Below the pieces are notes generated by a model. That model had not been told where the DNA came from and did not search any database. It saw only the letters and a list, made by a program, of their open reading frames with translations. From contig NZ_JABFMP010000024.1 of the NCBI RefSeq assembly GCF_013359595.1, positions 1 to 64,000 of the forward strand: a DNA stretch of 64,000 nucleotides, read 5' to 3'. Made by a program: the position numbers and the translations under genes. Positions 9,205 to 17,815 of the stretch are shown in pieces; the first letter of the stretch is position 1; every line of letters starts with the position of its first letter. The stretch comes from Pseudomonas sp. C1C7. Its GTDB lineage: Bacteria > Pseudomonadota > Gammaproteobacteria > Pseudomonadales > Pseudomonadaceae.

Positions 9205-9463
9205 AACCATTACCGCAGTCTTTTTTGGAGTTGTTGTCGGGGATAACTCTCCCATGGTCGACCCCTGCGGCCGGGGTGCCCATTGGACGTAAGTCTAGGT
9301 AGGCAATCTGTACTGCAAATTGTCGGAAAATCCTTACGAGATTGAAGGAAAAACCTCTCCAAACTACGCTTGGAAAATAATCCGACGAAGTGCACATTTA
9401 AGCTGTACTTAGCGATGTCTCACCACTGTGCTAGGGAACTGTACTGATCATGTAGAGAACGCC

Positions 9464-9910
9464 ATGTCCGACCACGATATTTTGAGTGACGCCGAGCGCG
9501 CAGCGCTCAGTGCCGTCATGCAGGAACCCGACTTGCCACCGCAGCGGGTGCTGATCGTAGACGACGACAAGGATGCCCGAGAATTACTGTCAGAGATTCT
9601 TGCCCTGGATGGCATACGTTGCATGACCGCCTCCAGCGGCGAGTCTGCGCTCAAGCTGCTTGAGGAACGACCGTCGATAGGTTTGGTGATCACCGACCTG
9701 CGCATGGGCAACGTCGACGGTTTGGCGTTGATCCGCGAGGTGCGCGAGTCGGTGCGAGCGGCGATGCCGTTCATCATCGTTTCCGGCGATGCCGACGTTA
9801 AGGACGCCATCGCGGCGATGCATTTGAGCGTGGTGGATTTTCTGCTCAAGCCGATCGATACCGGCAAGTTGCTGGGGTTGGTCAAGCATGAGTTGGGGAT
9901 GGATTTGTGA
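9464..9910 (+). CDS. Receiver-only response regulator
   Basis: 148 residues. After a ~25-residue lead, one complete CheY-like receiver domain is present: acidic triad at Asp33-35 (IVDDDKDA), phospho-acceptor Asp78 (VITDLRMGN), switch Ser107 (IVSGDA) and Lys129 (LLKPID). No output domain follows, so it must act by protein-protein contact or in a phosphorelay. No histidine kinase is adjacent; the divergent neighbour is the CBS/DUF294 gene. The start at 9464 is preferred to the ATG-like codon at 9428 because AGAGAA precedes it and the receiver is complete. Confidence 0.9.
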   Translation: MSDHDILSDAERAALSAVMQEPDLPPQRVLIVDDDKDARELLSEILALDGIRCMTASSGESALKLLEERPSIGLVITDLRMGNVDGLALIREVRESVRAAMPFIIVSGDADVKDAIAAMHLSVVDFLLKPIDTGKLLGLVKHELGMDL

Positions 9911-9920
9911 ATAGCCGAAA

Positions 9921-9991
9921 AGATCGCAGCCTTCGGCAGCTCCTACAAGGGAATGCGATCATTCTGTAGGAGCTGCCGAAGGCTGCGATCC
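9921..9991. repeat. Inverted repeat, GATCGCAGCC class
   Basis: Left arm 9922-9947 (GATCGCAGCCTTCGGCAGCT plus CCTACA) and right arm 9965-9990 form a 26-bp perfect inverted repeat with a 17-nt loop. It is a second Pseudomonas palindrome class, different from the TTGCTCGCGA type. Confidence 0.85.
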
Positions 9992-10007
9992 TTTGATATT
10001 CGCTCGT

Positions 10008-10040
10008 AAAAAAGCCCTGATCTTTCGATCAGGGCTTTTT
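10008..10040. terminator. Bidirectional intrinsic terminator
   Basis: AAAAAAGCCCTGATC, loop TTTC, GATCAGGGCTTTTT. A perfect 10-bp stem is flanked by A- and T-runs, so it works on both strands, for the convergent response regulator and glcB. Confidence 0.9.
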
Positions 10041-10062
10041 CGTGTCCGGCATCAGCGCTCAG

Positions 10063-12240
10063 TTACAGGCCATTGGCAGCCTTGAACTGGCGGCGACGGC
10101 GGTGCAGAACCGGCTCGGTGTAGCCGTTGGGCTGCTTGGTGCCTTCGATCACCAGTTCGACCGCCGCCTGGAAGGCGATGTTGCTGTCGAAGTTCGGTGC
10201 CAGCGGACGGTACAGCGCGTCGCCCGCGTTCTGACGGTCGACCACCGGCGCCATGCGCTTGAGGCTTTCCATCACTTGCTCTTCGGTGACGATGCCGTGG
10301 CGCAGCCAGTTGGCGATGTGCTGGCTGGAGATACGCAGCGTTGCACGGTCTTCCATCAGGCCGACGTCGTTGATGTCCGGCACTTTCGAGCAGCCAACGC
10401 CTTGGTCGATCCAGCGCACCACGTAACCGAGAATGCCCTGGGAATTGTTGTCCAGTTCGTTCTTGATCTGCTCGGCAGTCCACTGCGGGTTGACCGCCAG
10501 CGGGAGGGTCAGGATGTCGTCCACCGAAGCCGGGGCACGCTTGGCCAGTTCGGCCTGGCGGGCGTACACGTCGACCTTGTGATAGTGCAGCGCGTGCAGC
10601 GCGGCGGCGGTCGGCGATGGAACCCAGGCGGTGTTGGCGCCGGCCATCGGGTGAGCGATTTTCTGTTCGAGCATCGCCGCCATCAGGTCGGGCATCGCCC
10701 ACATGCCTTTACCGATCTGCGCGCGACCTTGCAGGCCGGTGCTCAAGCCGATATCGACGTTGGAGTTCTCGTAGGCGCCGATCCATTTTTCCGCCTTCAT
10801 GTCGGCCTTGCGCACCACCGGGCCGGCTTCCATGGAGGTGTGAATTTCGTCGCCCGTGCGGTCGAGGAAACCGGTGTTGATGAACACCACGCGCTCGCTC
10901 GCCGCCTTGATGCAGGCCTTGAGGTTGACCGTGGTACGGCGCTCCTCGTCCATGATCCCGACCTTGAGGGTGTTGCGGGCCAGGCCCAGCACGTCTTCGA
11001 TGCGCCCGAACAGCTCGTTGGTGAACGCCGCTTCTTCAGGACCGTGCATCTTCGGCTTCACGATGTAGACCGAACCGGTGCGGGTGTTTTTACGCGAGGT
11101 GTTGCCGTTGAGGTTGTGCATCGCCGCCAGCACGGTGACCAGACCGTCGAGGATGCCTTCCGGCACTTCGTTGCCGTCCTTGTCGAGGATCGCGTCGATT
11201 GTCATCAGGTGACCGACGTTACGCACGAACAGCAGCGAGCGCCCGTGCAGGCTCAGCGCTTGGCCATTGACACCGGTGTAGGTGCGGTCGGCGTTCATGG
11301 TGCGGGTGAAGGTCTTGCCGCCCTTGGCGACTTCTTCGGACAGGTCGCCCTTCATCAGGCCGAGCCAGTTGCGGTAGATCACCACTTTGTCGTCGGCATC
11401 GACGGCGGCCACGGAGTCCTCGCAGTCCATGATGGTGGTCAGCGCGGCTTCCATCAGGATGTCTTTGACGCCGGCGGCGTCGGTCTGGCCGACCGGGGTG
11501 CTGGCATCGATTTGGATTTCGAAATGCAGGCCGTTGTTTTTCAGCAGGATGGCGATGGGTGCCGAAGTATCGCCCTGGAAGCCGATCAGCTGTGCGTCGT
11601 TGCGCAGGCCCGTGTTGCTGCCGCCTTTGAGGGCGACGACCAGCTTGCCGTCAACGATGCTGTAACGGGTGGAGTCGACGTGGGAGCCGGCGGCCAATGG
11701 CGCGGCTTCGTCGAGGAAGGCGCGGGCGAAGGCGATGACCTTGTCGCCGCGAACCTTGTTGTAGCCTTTGCCCTTTTCCGCGCCATCGGCTTCGCTGATG
11801 GCGTCGGTGCCGTAGAGCGCGTCGTACAGCGAACCCCAACGGGCGTTCGAAGCATTGAGAGCGAAGCGGGCGTTCATAACCGGGACCACCAATTGTGGGC
11901 CGGCCATGCGGGCGATTTCTTCATCGACGTTTTGCGTCGTTGCCTGGAAATCGGCCGCTTCTGGCAGCAGATAACCGATGTCTTGCAGGAAAGCCTTGTA
12001 GGCCACGGCGTCGTGCGCCTGGCCTGCACGTTCCTGGTGCCAGGCGTCGATACGAGCCTGGAAATCATCGCGTTTGGCGAGTAGGGCTTTGTTCTTCGGC
12101 GCCAGGTCGTGAATGACCTTGTCGGCACCGGCCCAGAACTTGTCGGCGGTGAGGCCGGTTCCGGGAATGGCTTCGTTGTTCACGAAGTCGAACAGGACTT
12201 TGGCGACCTGCAGGCCACCGACTTGAACGTGTTCAGTCAT
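10063..12240 (-). CDS. glcB: Malate synthase G
   Basis: 725 residues, the usual length of the monomeric G isoform. It begins MTEHVQVGGLQVAKVLFDFVNNEAIPG (first residues at 12240), with GSVYIVKPKMHGPEEA and MGIMDEERRTT-like TIM-barrel segments in the middle and a C-terminal plug domain. The enzyme condenses glyoxylate and acetyl-CoA to malate in the glyoxylate cycle. The longest frame begins four codons earlier, but GTGAGG lies 6-7 nt before the 12240 ATG. It stands alone with a terminator behind and 540 bp of non-coding DNA in front. Confidence 0.97.
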   Translation of the reverse strand: MTEHVQVGGLQVAKVLFDFVNNEAIPGTGLTADKFWAGADKVIHDLAPKNKALLAKRDDFQARIDAWHQERAGQAHDAVAYKAFLQDIGYLLPEAADFQATTQNVDEEIARMAGPQLVVPVMNARFALNASNARWGSLYDALYGTDAISEADGAEKGKGYNKVRGDKVIAFARAFLDEAAPLAAGSHVDSTRYSIVDGKLVVALKGGSNTGLRNDAQLIGFQGDTSAPIAILLKNNGLHFEIQIDASTPVGQTDAAGVKDILMEAALTTIMDCEDSVAAVDADDKVVIYRNWLGLMKGDLSEEVAKGGKTFTRTMNADRTYTGVNGQALSLHGRSLLFVRNVGHLMTIDAILDKDGNEVPEGILDGLVTVLAAMHNLNGNTSRKNTRTGSVYIVKPKMHGPEEAAFTNELFGRIEDVLGLARNTLKVGIMDEERRTTVNLKACIKAASERVVFINTGFLDRTGDEIHTSMEAGPVVRKADMKAEKWIGAYENSNVDIGLSTGLQGRAQIGKGMWAMPDLMAAMLEQKIAHPMAGANTAWVPSPTAAALHALHYHKVDVYARQAELAKRAPASVDDILTLPLAVNPQWTAEQIKNELDNNSQGILGYVVRWIDQGVGCSKVPDINDVGLMEDRATLRISSQHIANWLRHGIVTEEQVMESLKRMAPVVDRQNAGDALYRPLAPNFDSNIAFQAAVELVIEGTKQPNGYTEPVLHRRRRQFKAANGL

Positions 12241-12783
12241 TGCTTGCCTCACTCTGCTCAGCTATTTCGCTTTTCAGCTCTTCAATTTAACAATGAAGCC
12301 TTCGGCCATTTAAACCACAAACCCGTCTACCAGTACATGCCATTTTCGGGCGGCTGGGTTGGGACCAATCAACGGCTTGGGGCCTTGCTGACAGGGCTTT
12401 CAGGGTTGCGAACGTGCCTGCGGCAGACATCGATCCAACGTTATGTAGTGAACGCCGAGGCATACTACATGATGTGTTGCGGTTGTGAAAATTAGACTAA
12501 TTACGTCGTTCTGCGACCCTGTGACGCATTGCGGTCACAGCGCGGTGCTGGATGTTCTCAAAAAACTGGTGGATTGTTCCAGTTAAATATCAAAGTTGTA
12601 CACGATTTGTGCTTTTCGGGTGATCGGCGGTGTGCCGTTCGCGGGCAAGCCTCGCTCCTACCGGTTTTGCGCAGTTTGTAGGAGCGAGGCTTGCCCGCGA
12701 AGGCGTCAGACCTGTCAGCGCCGGCTTAACCCTTGCCTATACTTGTTTTTCCATAACAAAAGACCTGACCAGAGGGCTGCGCC
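12241..12783. other. Non-coding gap upstream of glcB
   Basis: This 543-bp stretch holds the glcB promoter region and, near its right end, a REP pair. A 7-bp inverted repeat (CTGTGAC-N8-GTCACAG, 12519-12540) is present but does not match a known site. I see no credible gene on either strand. Confidence 0.6.
12638..12701. repeat. REP/REPIN palindrome pair
   Basis: Arms 12638-12660 and 12679-12701 are a perfect inverted repeat of TTCGCGGGCAAGCCTCGCTC plus CTA, with an 18-nt loop. Confidence 0.87.
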
Positions 12784-13302
12784 ATGGATCACCTCGTTCT
12801 CACTGTTTTCGCCCCGGACAAGCCCGGGCAGGTTGAGCGCATTGCCCAATGCATTGCCGAGCAGGGCGGCAACTGGCTGGAAAGCCGGATGTCGCGCATG
12901 GCCGGGCAATTTGCCGGGATTCTTCGGGTGGGGGTTCCGGCCGAAGCCTACGATTCGCTGGTCGATGCCCTGCAGGCTTTATCGGCCCATGGCATTCGCG
13001 TGCTGATTGCCGAAAGCAGCATCGAGCAATCCTGCACCTGGAAACCGATTGAAATGGAACTGGTGGGCAATGACCGGCCGGGGATCGTGCGCGATATCAC
13101 GCGCTTGCTGAGCGAGCAGGGGGTCAACCTGGAGCGTCTGGTGACCGAAGTGCGGCCGGCGCCAATGAGCAGCGAGCCGCTGTTTCACGCCGAAGCGATT
13201 CTCGCGGTGCCGCTGACGCTGTCACTGGATGTGCTGCAATCGCGCCTGGAAACCCTGGCCGACGACCTGATGGTGGAGTTGGAACTGCGCAGTGAACCCT
13301 GA
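12784..13302 (+). CDS. GcvR-like tandem ACT-domain regulator
   Basis: 172 residues with two ACT domains: residues 3-80 (LVLTVFAPDKPGQVERIAQC) and 92-168 (MELVGNDRPGIVRDITRLLS). The paired DRPG/DKPG loops and length match the glycine cleavage system regulator GcvR group. ACT domains bind amino acids, and GcvR antagonises the activator GcvA in E. coli; whether this protein does so is inference. It is a single gene on the plus strand, followed by the repeat unit at 13.3-13.5 kb. Confidence 0.8.
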   Translation: MDHLVLTVFAPDKPGQVERIAQCIAEQGGNWLESRMSRMAGQFAGILRVGVPAEAYDSLVDALQALSAHGIRVLIAESSIEQSCTWKPIEMELVGNDRPGIVRDITRLLSEQGVNLERLVTEVRPAPMSSEPLFHAEAILAVPLTLSLDVLQSRLETLADDLMVELELRSEP

Positions 13303-13307
13303 TCGGG

Positions 13308-13547
13308 TTATCCAGTTTAAACGTGCACCCGCCTGTGGATAACCTGTAGAGACTGCCCGCCAGGCCACGTTATCCGTGGCCTGGCGAGAGTTGATCAAAA
13401 AACCGCCAATATTCAGTGACTTGCGCACAAACGGCGGGGATCACGCTGTGGATAACCTTGGGAAGGAACGGTGCAGGCCACGTAGACCGTGGCCTGTAGA
13501 GAGTTGTGCGTTTTTTGATCAGCTGCGACTGCGCAGACTTATCCACG
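13308..13547. repeat. Duplicated hairpin unit with DnaA-box-like sequences
   Basis: Two related units (about 13333-13402 and 13446-13516) each begin CTGTGGATAACCT, contain a hairpin built from CAGGCCACG/CGTGGCCTG (stems 10 and 9 bp, 5-nt loops) and end GAGAGTTG. TGTGGATAA at 13334-13342 and 13447-13455 is the perfect reverse complement of the DnaA box TTATCCACA. Near matches lie at 13308-13316 (TTATCCAGT), 13370-13378 (TTATCCGTG, in the first hairpin) and 13539-13547 (TTATCCACG, inside rarD). No T-run follows either hairpin, so they are not ordinary terminators. Confidence 0.75.
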
Positions 13548-14406
13548 CATCGATGCTGTAGACCGCCAGACCTGCCCAGATGAACATGAACGCCACCAGC
13601 GTGGCGGAAGACAGGTGCTCACCAAACAGCAGCACGGCCTGCAACAACACCAGCGTTGGCGCCAGGTACTGAAGGAAGCCCAAGGTGGTGTAGGGCAGAT
13701 GCCGCGCGGCCGCGTTGAAGCACACCAGCGGTACCAGCGTGACCGGGCCTGCCGCCACCAGCCACCAGGCTTCGGAGGTGGTCCAGAATTCGGCCTGAGC
13801 GCTATGCGCCGTTGGGTTGAACAGCAGCCATGCAATGGCGATCGGCACCAGCATCCAGGTTTCCACCACCAGCCCCGGCAGGGCCTTGACCGGTGCTTGC
13901 TTGCGGATCAGTCCATAGAAGCCGAAGCTCAGCGCCAGCATCAGCGACACCCACGGCAGACTGCCCACCTGCCACACCTGCTGCGCCACGCCGATGGTCG
14001 CCAGCCCCACCGCAATCCACTGCATGCGCCGCAGCCGCTCGCCAAGGATCAGCATGCCCAGCAAGACGTTGATCAACGGGTTGATGTAGTAGCCAAGGCT
14101 GGCTTCGAGCATGCGTCCGTTGTTCACCGACCACACGTAGGTCAGCCAGTTGGCCGCGATCAGGGTGCCGCTCACGGCCAGGATCGCCAGGCGCTTCGGG
14201 TTCTCGCGTAGTTCGCGCCACCAGCCCGGGTGCTTCCAGACCAAGAGCAACAAGGCGCCGAACAGCGCCGACCACAGCACGCGATGGATGATGATTTCCA
14301 CCGCCGGCACGCTGGCAATGGCTTTGAAATAAAGCGGGAAAAGTCCCCAGATGATGTAGGCGGTCAAGCCCAGTATGTAACCCAGACGCGGGTTGGCAGC
14401 TTGCAT
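13519..14406 (-). CDS. rarD: RarD, EamA-family permease
   Basis: 295 residues with ten predicted hydrophobic helices, starting LGYILGLTAYIIWGLFPLYF. The segments GTLIAANWLTYVWSVNNGR and EASLGYYINPLINVLLG are characteristic of RarD of the drug/metabolite transporter superfamily. E. coli RarD was linked to chloramphenicol sensitivity, but its substrate is unknown. The gene stands alone, and its 3' end carries one of the near-DnaA boxes. The start codon follows the REP-bearing gap with no clear alternative. Confidence 0.93.
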   Translation of the reverse strand: MQAANPRLGYILGLTAYIIWGLFPLYFKAIASVPAVEIIIHRVLWSALFGALLLLVWKHPGWWRELRENPKRLAILAVSGTLIAANWLTYVWSVNNGRMLEASLGYYINPLINVLLGMLILGERLRRMQWIAVGLATIGVAQQVWQVGSLPWVSLMLALSFGFYGLIRKQAPVKALPGLVVETWMLVPIAIAWLLFNPTAHSAQAEFWTTSEAWWLVAAGPVTLVPLVCFNAAARHLPYTTLGFLQYLAPTLVLLQAVLLFGEHLSSATLVAFMFIWAGLAVYSIDAWISLRSRS

Positions 14407-14518
14407 GCAGAGTCCTTGCTTAGGCAGCTAACAAAGGAGCGATTGTAGGGAGATTTGCCGGCGCCTGTCCCGCGCAAATAAGTTGGGTAATTGTGAGAAT
14501 GATTCATGTGGGAAAAAG

Positions 14519-14588
14519 CAAAAGATCGCAGCCTCCGCCAGCTCCTACACAAGCCTCCCGTAGAAGCTGGCGAAGGCTGCGATCTTTT
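14519..14588. repeat. Inverted repeat, GATCGCAGCC class
   Basis: AAAAGATCGCAGCC...CTCCTAC and its inverted copy GTAGAAGCTGGCGAAGGCTG plus CGATCTTTT flank a short loop. It stands immediately downstream of srkA and may double as a terminator because of the T-run. Confidence 0.8.
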
Positions 14589-14592
14589 GATC

Positions 14593-15567
14593 TTAAAAAA
14601 GCTTCAGCGGTTCTTCGTTCAGCGCCGCCAGTTGCTCGCGCAATGCCAGCACCTGATCCCCCCAATAGCGCTCGGTGCCGAACCACGGAAAGCTGCGCGG
14701 GAAGGCCGGGTCGTCCCAGCGGCGGGCGAGCCAGGCGCTGTAGTGCATCAGGCGCAGGGCACGCAGGGGTTCGATCAGCGCCAGTTCCCGCGGGTCGAAG
14801 TCGTGGAATTCGTTGTAGCCGTCCATCAGTTCAGATAACTGCCCCAGACAGTCCTGGCGACTGCCGGCCAGCATCATCCAGATGTCCTGCACCGCCGGGC
14901 CCATGCGGCAGTCGTCGAGGTCGACGATGTGGAAGACCTCGTCGCGGCACATCATGTTGCCGGGGTGGCAATCGCCGTGCATGCGGATGTTCTGGTGGGG
15001 CGTGTCGTTGTAGGCATCTTCCACGCGCTTGAGCAGATCCCGGGCCACGGACTCGTAGGCCGGCAGCAGGCTGCGGGGGATGAAATCGCCTTCGAGCAAA
15101 GTCGCCAGTGAATCGTGGCCGAAGTTCTTCACCGCCAGGGCTTCGCGGTGCTCGAACGGCTTGGTCGAACCAACCGCGTGCAGGCGACCGAGCAATTGCC
15201 CCAGGCGATACAGTTGATCGAGGTTGCCCGGCTCCGGCGCACGACCGCCGCGACGAGGAAACAGGGTGAAACGGAAACCGTTGTGTTCGTGCAGGGTTTC
15301 GCCGTTGTGGATCAGCGGCGCCACCACCGGCACTTCGACGGCGGCAAGTTCGAAGGTGAATTGGTGCTCTTCCAGGATCGCTTCGTTGGTCCAGCGTTGA
15401 GGGCGGTAGAACTTGGCGATCAGCGGTTCGCAGTCTTCGATGCCGACCTGGTAAACGCGGTTTTCGTAGCTGTTGAGGGCCAGGATGCGGGCGTCGCTCA
15501 GGAAGCCGATGCTTTCGACGGCATCGAGGACGAGGTCTGGGGTGAGGGTATCGAACGGGTGGGCCAT
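14593..15567 (-). CDS. srkA: Stress response kinase A (YihE/RdoA)
   Basis: 324 residues with an aminoglycoside-phosphotransferase-like kinase fold: N-lobe with NSYENRVYQVG and IAKFYRP (ATP-binding lysine), catalytic loop HGDCHPGNM, metal-binding IVDLDDC. The family is the Ser/Thr kinase SrkA, which in E. coli protects stressed cells from MazEF-linked death. The annotated-length frame runs far upstream, but AGGAG stands 5 nt before the ATG at 15567 (MAHPFDTLTP), which fixes the start. Apparently monocistronic, flanked by palindromes on both sides. Confidence 0.92.
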   Translation of the reverse strand: MAHPFDTLTPDLVLDAVESIGFLSDARILALNSYENRVYQVGIEDCEPLIAKFYRPQRWTNEAILEEHQFTFELAAVEVPVVAPLIHNGETLHEHNGFRFTLFPRRGGRAPEPGNLDQLYRLGQLLGRLHAVGSTKPFEHREALAVKNFGHDSLATLLEGDFIPRSLLPAYESVARDLLKRVEDAYNDTPHQNIRMHGDCHPGNMMCRDEVFHIVDLDDCRMGPAVQDIWMMLAGSRQDCLGQLSELMDGYNEFHDFDPRELALIEPLRALRLMHYSAWLARRWDDPAFPRSFPWFGTERYWGDQVLALREQLAALNEEPLKLF

Positions 15568-15673
15568 GCTGACTCCTGCGCGCAGCAGGCTGCTGCGTCC
15601 GGCCAGGCATGGTAGCGCAGAAGGCTGGTTTGTAGTGGTTCGGCTTGGGATGTGTAGTGTTTGTTTGGACGCC

Positions 15674-15779
15674 ATCGCGGCGGTGCGACGATTCGACAGG
15701 CCCGCTCCCACAGTGGACCTTCGTGAACGCAACATTGCGAACAACCGAGAACCCTGTGGGAGCGGGCTTGCCCGCGATG
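15674..15779. repeat. REP/REPIN pair with one variant arm
   Basis: The right arm (about 15754-15778) is a standard CTGTGGGAGCGGGCTTGCCC plus GCGA REP. The left arm (about 15675-15712) has the same ends but carries an extra GGTGCGACGATTCGAC in the middle, the same insertion found at 18665-18787. Confidence 0.75.
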
Positions 15780-15787
15780 AGGCCGGA

Positions 15788-17689
15788 TCAGGCGCCGACG
15801 ATCCCGCCATCCTCGCGGGTAATGACAATCACCGAAGAGCGCGGCTTGCCGTTGGGCAGGTGCTCGGGGAAGGTCGAGCCGCCGGTTTCGCCCGGGTGCT
15901 GGATGCCGACGAACAGGGTTTTCTGGTCCGGCGAGAAGCTGATGCCCGTCACCTCGCAGCCGATCGGCCCGACCATGAAACGGCGGATTTCACCGCTGAC
16001 CGGGTCGGCGCAGAGCATCTGGTTGTTGCCCATGCCGGCGAAATCACCGGTGTTGCTCATGTCGCCGTCGGTCTGGATCCACAGCCGGCCGGCGTCATCG
16101 AACGCCAGGCCGTCGGGGCTGTTGAACATGTTCTGCGGGGTGATGTTCGACGAGCCGCCCTTGGGCGTGCCGGCATGCACGTGCGGGTTGCCGGCGACCA
16201 CGAACAGGTCCCAGGCGAAGGTGTGGGAGGCGTGGTCGTCGCGGTCGGTGCGCCAGCGCAGGATCTGACCGTAGACGTTCTTCTCCCGCGGGTTCGGCCC
16301 GCCCACCGGCTGCCCTTCTTCGCCGCGCTTGGCGTTGTTGGTCAGGGTGCAATAGACCTGGCCGTCCTTGGGGCTGACCACGATCCATTCCGGGCGATCC
16401 ATGCGCGTGGCCTTGACCACGGTGGCGGCCAGGCGCGCGTGAATCAGCACCTGGGCCTGATCGGCGAAACCGCTGCTGGCGTCGATGCCGTTTTTGCCGT
16501 GGGTCAGCTCGACCCATTCACCCTGGCCTCGCGGATGGTCGGCATTGCCGTCACCGGCGTCGAAGCGCGCCACGTACAGGGTGCCGTGGTCCAGCAGGTC
16601 GCGGTTGGCCTTGGGGTTCTGGTGGTTGATCCTGTCGCGGCTGACGAACTTGTAGATGAACTCGCCGCGCTCGTCGTCGCCCATGTACACCACGGCATGG
16701 CCGTCGCGGGTTTCGGCCAGGGCAGCGTTTTCATGCTTGAAGCGACCCAGCGCGGTGCGCTTGACCGGAGTCGATTGCGGATCGAACGGATCGATCTCGA
16801 CCACCCAGCCGTGGCGGTTGAATTCGTTGGGGTTGCTCGCCAGGTCGAAGCGCGCATCGTGTTGATGCCAGTTGATCTCTTTGCTGGTCGCCACGGCGCC
16901 GTAGCGCTTTTGTGCGGCGTCGAACTTCTGCTCGGCGTTGGTGCTGCCGAAGCAGTCGGTGAAGTTCTCTTCGCAGGTCAGATAGGTGCCCCACGGCGTC
17001 TTGCCGTTGGCGCAGTTCTGGAAGGTGCCCAGCACTTTCTTGCCTTGGGGGTCGGCGCTGGTTTTCAACAACGCGTGACCGGCGGCCGGACCGCTGAAGG
17101 CGATCGGCGAGTTGCCGTGGATGCGCCGGTTGTAGGTCGAGCCCTGGACGAACTGCCAGTGACCGCCTTTGCGCTGCACTTCCAGCACCGTAACGCCTTC
17201 CGCTGCCAGCGCCTTGCGCACTTCCTCGGCCGACTGCGGCATGCCGCCGTGGGGGTAAAGGTAGCGGTAGTTGGTGTATTCGTTGTTGATCGCCATCAAC
17301 GCGCGGTTTTTGTCACCGGGGAAGGCGAACAGACTCATGCCGTCGTTGTGGTCGCCGAACTGCACTTCCTGGTGCTCGGCGCTGCCGTTGCCGCTCGGAT
17401 CGAAGGCCGGGCCGTTCTTGTGCAGGGGCTGGCCCCAGCTGATCAGCACCTGCGACTTGTAGCCCGGCGGCAGGCTGATGCTGTCGGTGGTGGCGGCGGG
17501 AATGCTGGGGAAACCCAGCAAGGTGCTGTTGCCGGCGCTGACACTGGCGGCCATCACGCTGCGGCTCAACAGATTACCGCCCAGAAACATCGCGGCGCCG
17601 CACAGGGCACCGGCGCTGATGAATCCGCGACGGCTGAGGCCGACCATTTGTTCGAGGTCGGTGGGTTGGTGTTCTTCCAAAAGGCTCAT
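15788..17689 (-). CDS. PhoX-family (DUF839) Tat-exported phosphatase-like protein
   Basis: 633 residues. A twin-arginine signal (LSRRGFISAGALCGAAMFLG, about 27-46) is followed by a PhoX/DUF839 beta-propeller with typical stretches WGTYLTCEENFTDCFG, NRHGWVVEIDPFD and YMGDDERGEFIYKFVS. PhoX enzymes are Ca/Fe-dependent alkaline phosphatases, exported folded through Tat. GGGAGCC stands 4-5 nt before the ATG at 17689 and fixes the start, ten codons inside the longest frame. Several DUF839 paralogues exist in Pseudomonas, so I do not assign phoX itself. No Pho box was identified upstream. Confidence 0.9.
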   Translation of the reverse strand: MSLLEEHQPTDLEQMVGLSRRGFISAGALCGAAMFLGGNLLSRSVMAASVSAGNSTLLGFPSIPAATTDSISLPPGYKSQVLISWGQPLHKNGPAFDPSGNGSAEHQEVQFGDHNDGMSLFAFPGDKNRALMAINNEYTNYRYLYPHGGMPQSAEEVRKALAAEGVTVLEVQRKGGHWQFVQGSTYNRRIHGNSPIAFSGPAAGHALLKTSADPQGKKVLGTFQNCANGKTPWGTYLTCEENFTDCFGSTNAEQKFDAAQKRYGAVATSKEINWHQHDARFDLASNPNEFNRHGWVVEIDPFDPQSTPVKRTALGRFKHENAALAETRDGHAVVYMGDDERGEFIYKFVSRDRINHQNPKANRDLLDHGTLYVARFDAGDGNADHPRGQGEWVELTHGKNGIDASSGFADQAQVLIHARLAATVVKATRMDRPEWIVVSPKDGQVYCTLTNNAKRGEEGQPVGGPNPREKNVYGQILRWRTDRDDHASHTFAWDLFVVAGNPHVHAGTPKGGSSNITPQNMFNSPDGLAFDDAGRLWIQTDGDMSNTGDFAGMGNNQMLCADPVSGEIRRFMVGPIGCEVTGISFSPDQKTLFVGIQHPGETGGSTFPEHLPNGKPRSSVIVITREDGGIVGA

Positions 17690-17815
17690 ATCAGGCTCCC
17701 TGCAAATTTTTGCAGTCACCTTAATGGTGCTCGATGAAGGTTTTGTTGCAGTTGGTTGACGAGGGTCTTGTAGCAGCCTTCGGCAGCTGCTGCACCGGGT
17801 TGTGTGATGCCTGGG

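Noticed and set aside
12519..12540. CTGTGAC-N8-GTCACAG as a CRP/Vfr site upstream of glcB
   Set aside because: The half-sites TGTGA/TCACA are 10 bp apart instead of 6, so it does not fit the consensus.
13350..13520. The two hairpins at 13.37 and 13.48 kb as intrinsic terminators
   Set aside because: Neither is followed by a T-run on either strand at the right distance.
14593..15828. Longer start for srkA (411 residues)
   Set aside because: AGGAG is perfectly placed before the ATG at 15567, and the additional residues come from the REP-bearing intergenic DNA.
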